The notes below the pieces were generated by a model. That model saw only the letters and a program-made list of their open reading frames with translations. It searched no databases and was not told where the DNA came from. A program made the translations under genes and the position numbers. A stretch of 64,000 nt of DNA. It comes from Rhynochetos jubatus. Taxonomy: Eukaryota; Chordata; Aves; Eurypygiformes; Rhynochetidae. How positions within the stretch are numbered: the stretch's first letter is position 1; every line of letters starts with the position of its first letter. The stretch covers positions 47,583,200 to 47,647,199 of the forward strand of contig CM050648.1 in the NCBI GenBank assembly GCA_027574665.1, read 5' to 3'. Below, piece after piece: positions 62,601 through 64,000 of the stretch.

Positions 62601-64000
62601 AACACACTGCTTCTGACATGTACGCTGGACAAATCACTTGGTCCTCCAGTTCTGTTGTCACCAACCCTGTTAGCAAACGTTTTAGGGTGCTCGCATATAT
62701 GCATCCCAAACTAAAATGCTAACTGAAGTGGATTTTAGCCCCGTAACAGCTTACCAAAAGCATTTTGCGTGGGTCTTAAAAAGAAACCGCACACTGAACG
62801 TGTTACCTGGTATCTCAGCATGAGAGACAGCCTGTAGCCAAGCAAAACCACATTCCCTTACTTTTCAAGTCTCTTAAAACTTTTATTGCCCATTAAATAT
62901 TTGTTTTCTCAGCCTGAAGTCGAAACCACAGCACTGTAAACATTGTTAGCAAATGCTATTTGAGGTTTTGACTGAAACCTCACTCAGATGTGAGATTCAC
63001 TGGACTTTCTCAGAGAATCAGCCATGAGATTGAGCACAAAACCAAGCCTGGGCAGTGGCAGAGTGCAAGGATCATGTTGCTGGAGCTGAAAAGCCATGCA
63101 GGCTTCTTCCTTGCGGAGGGAGGTGGGTAGTGCCCCCCACCCAGGGTGTCCCTCTGGCTCCTGGGCAGGTCCCATGCCTGAGACTCTGCGTGATGGAGCT
63201 ATCATTGGTGAGTGTAGAGTGTAAGAAGAGGAATCCACGGTTTCTTTTGCAGTTTAAGAAAGTCTTCTATTCAGAATGTCCTAGCATCTGTAGGATCAGA
63301 AAATCAGGTTTTTGTCCTTAGAAATGTGATATTTGGGGTTTTTTTTGGAGATACAAATGGATTAAAAAATTGGGTTAGTTAAAAAATTACCTATTAAACA
63401 GAAGTGAAATGTAGTGTGTTAAAGCAGCATTATTTTTTTAATGTCTTTTTAGACATTTAGTCCAAGTCTATTACGGAACTCACTAGACTTGACAAAAAAC
63501 AATAACCCAGGCTGTGTTTCTGATACAGTCGCATAAAAGCTTAATTGAAGACAAATACATGCACATTCATGAGTTGTATCTGGAAATAGGAGTATACACC
63601 ATTTTTTATTTGTCTGTAAGGAAAAATATTTTTAAAATTTTTATTGGATATTCCATAAGTGTTGATAAAAATCTGTTTCTACCTGCCTATAAAGCACTTA
63701 CTTCACTAAAACTTCTGTGTAACATAAAAGCAGAGGAATATTTATTGTTCTAAATTAACCTAGCTCATGAACGTTTTATTTTTAAAGTAGCTTAATTTCA
63801 AAAAAATGTAAGAGTGTAAAAAATATTGATCTTTGGATACATAGTTGGCATACAATTTTTTTTTTTTTTAGTCAGACACATTTATTGCTACACAGGGTAA
63901 AAGAAGCAAAGCCTTTTACTCTTGACAATTTTCGTAACAACATGGGCATTTCTGAAATGTGTTTGCAGAACTTAGTGATAGAAGAGAGCTACAGCATTAG
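56619..64000. other. Intergenic to window edge
   Basis: AT-rich, with no gene or named repeat that I can support. Short frames near 60836-61021, 62468-62709 and 62984-63321 lack family features, splice partners or codon bias. Confidence 0.55.

Noticed and set aside
1..64000. Undescribed defence or mobile system, CRISPR array, tRNA or rRNA genes
   Set aside because: Searched by eye on both strands. Nothing beyond repeats and the single cadherin gene could be supported.

Overview
The window is vertebrate nuclear DNA, almost certainly avian. The evidence is AT-rich non-coding sequence with long introns, several CR1 LINE copies in both orientations (including one with a recognisable reverse transcriptase), a solo LTR of a type seen in bird endogenous retroviruses, and amniote-age CR1 and MIR-like relics. 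I see no bacterial genes, operons, CRISPR arrays or tRNA/rRNA genes.

The window holds one protein-coding gene, on the minus strand from 30453 (start codon) to 8520 (stop codon): a complete classical desmoglein, the desmosomal cadherin of epithelial cell-cell junctions. I could join 16 coding exons by hand. All have AG/GT boundaries and matching phases. They sum to 3531 nt, or 1176 residues plus stop, with no internal stop or frameshift. The order is: signal peptide, short propeptide ending in a furin site (RRQKR), four extracellular cadherin repeats, an extracellular anchor domain carrying a long glycine-rich insert, a transmembrane helix, an intracellular anchor, a glycine-rich spacer, a catenin-binding segment, six desmoglein repeat units, and a terminal domain ending [11 protein letters not shown]. 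The tail is most like mammalian DSG1 (or DSG4). The full-length extracellular anchor differs from the shortened one I recall for human DSG1, so the gene may derive from a DSG1/DSG4 ancestor.

Layout: 1-8519 is downstream of the gene (3' UTR, then intergenic sequence) with two CR1 pieces and a compound pentanucleotide repeat. 8520-30453 is the gene, with CR1 copies in introns 5 and 14 and an unidentified protein-like stretch in intron 3. 30454-64000 is about 33 kb with no gene I can support, holding ancient repeats, microsatellites, C-runs and the solo LTR. In mammals the DSG genes run away from the DSC genes with a long gap between them. By analogy this empty flank may be that gap, with a desmocollin beyond the right edge; this is inference only.
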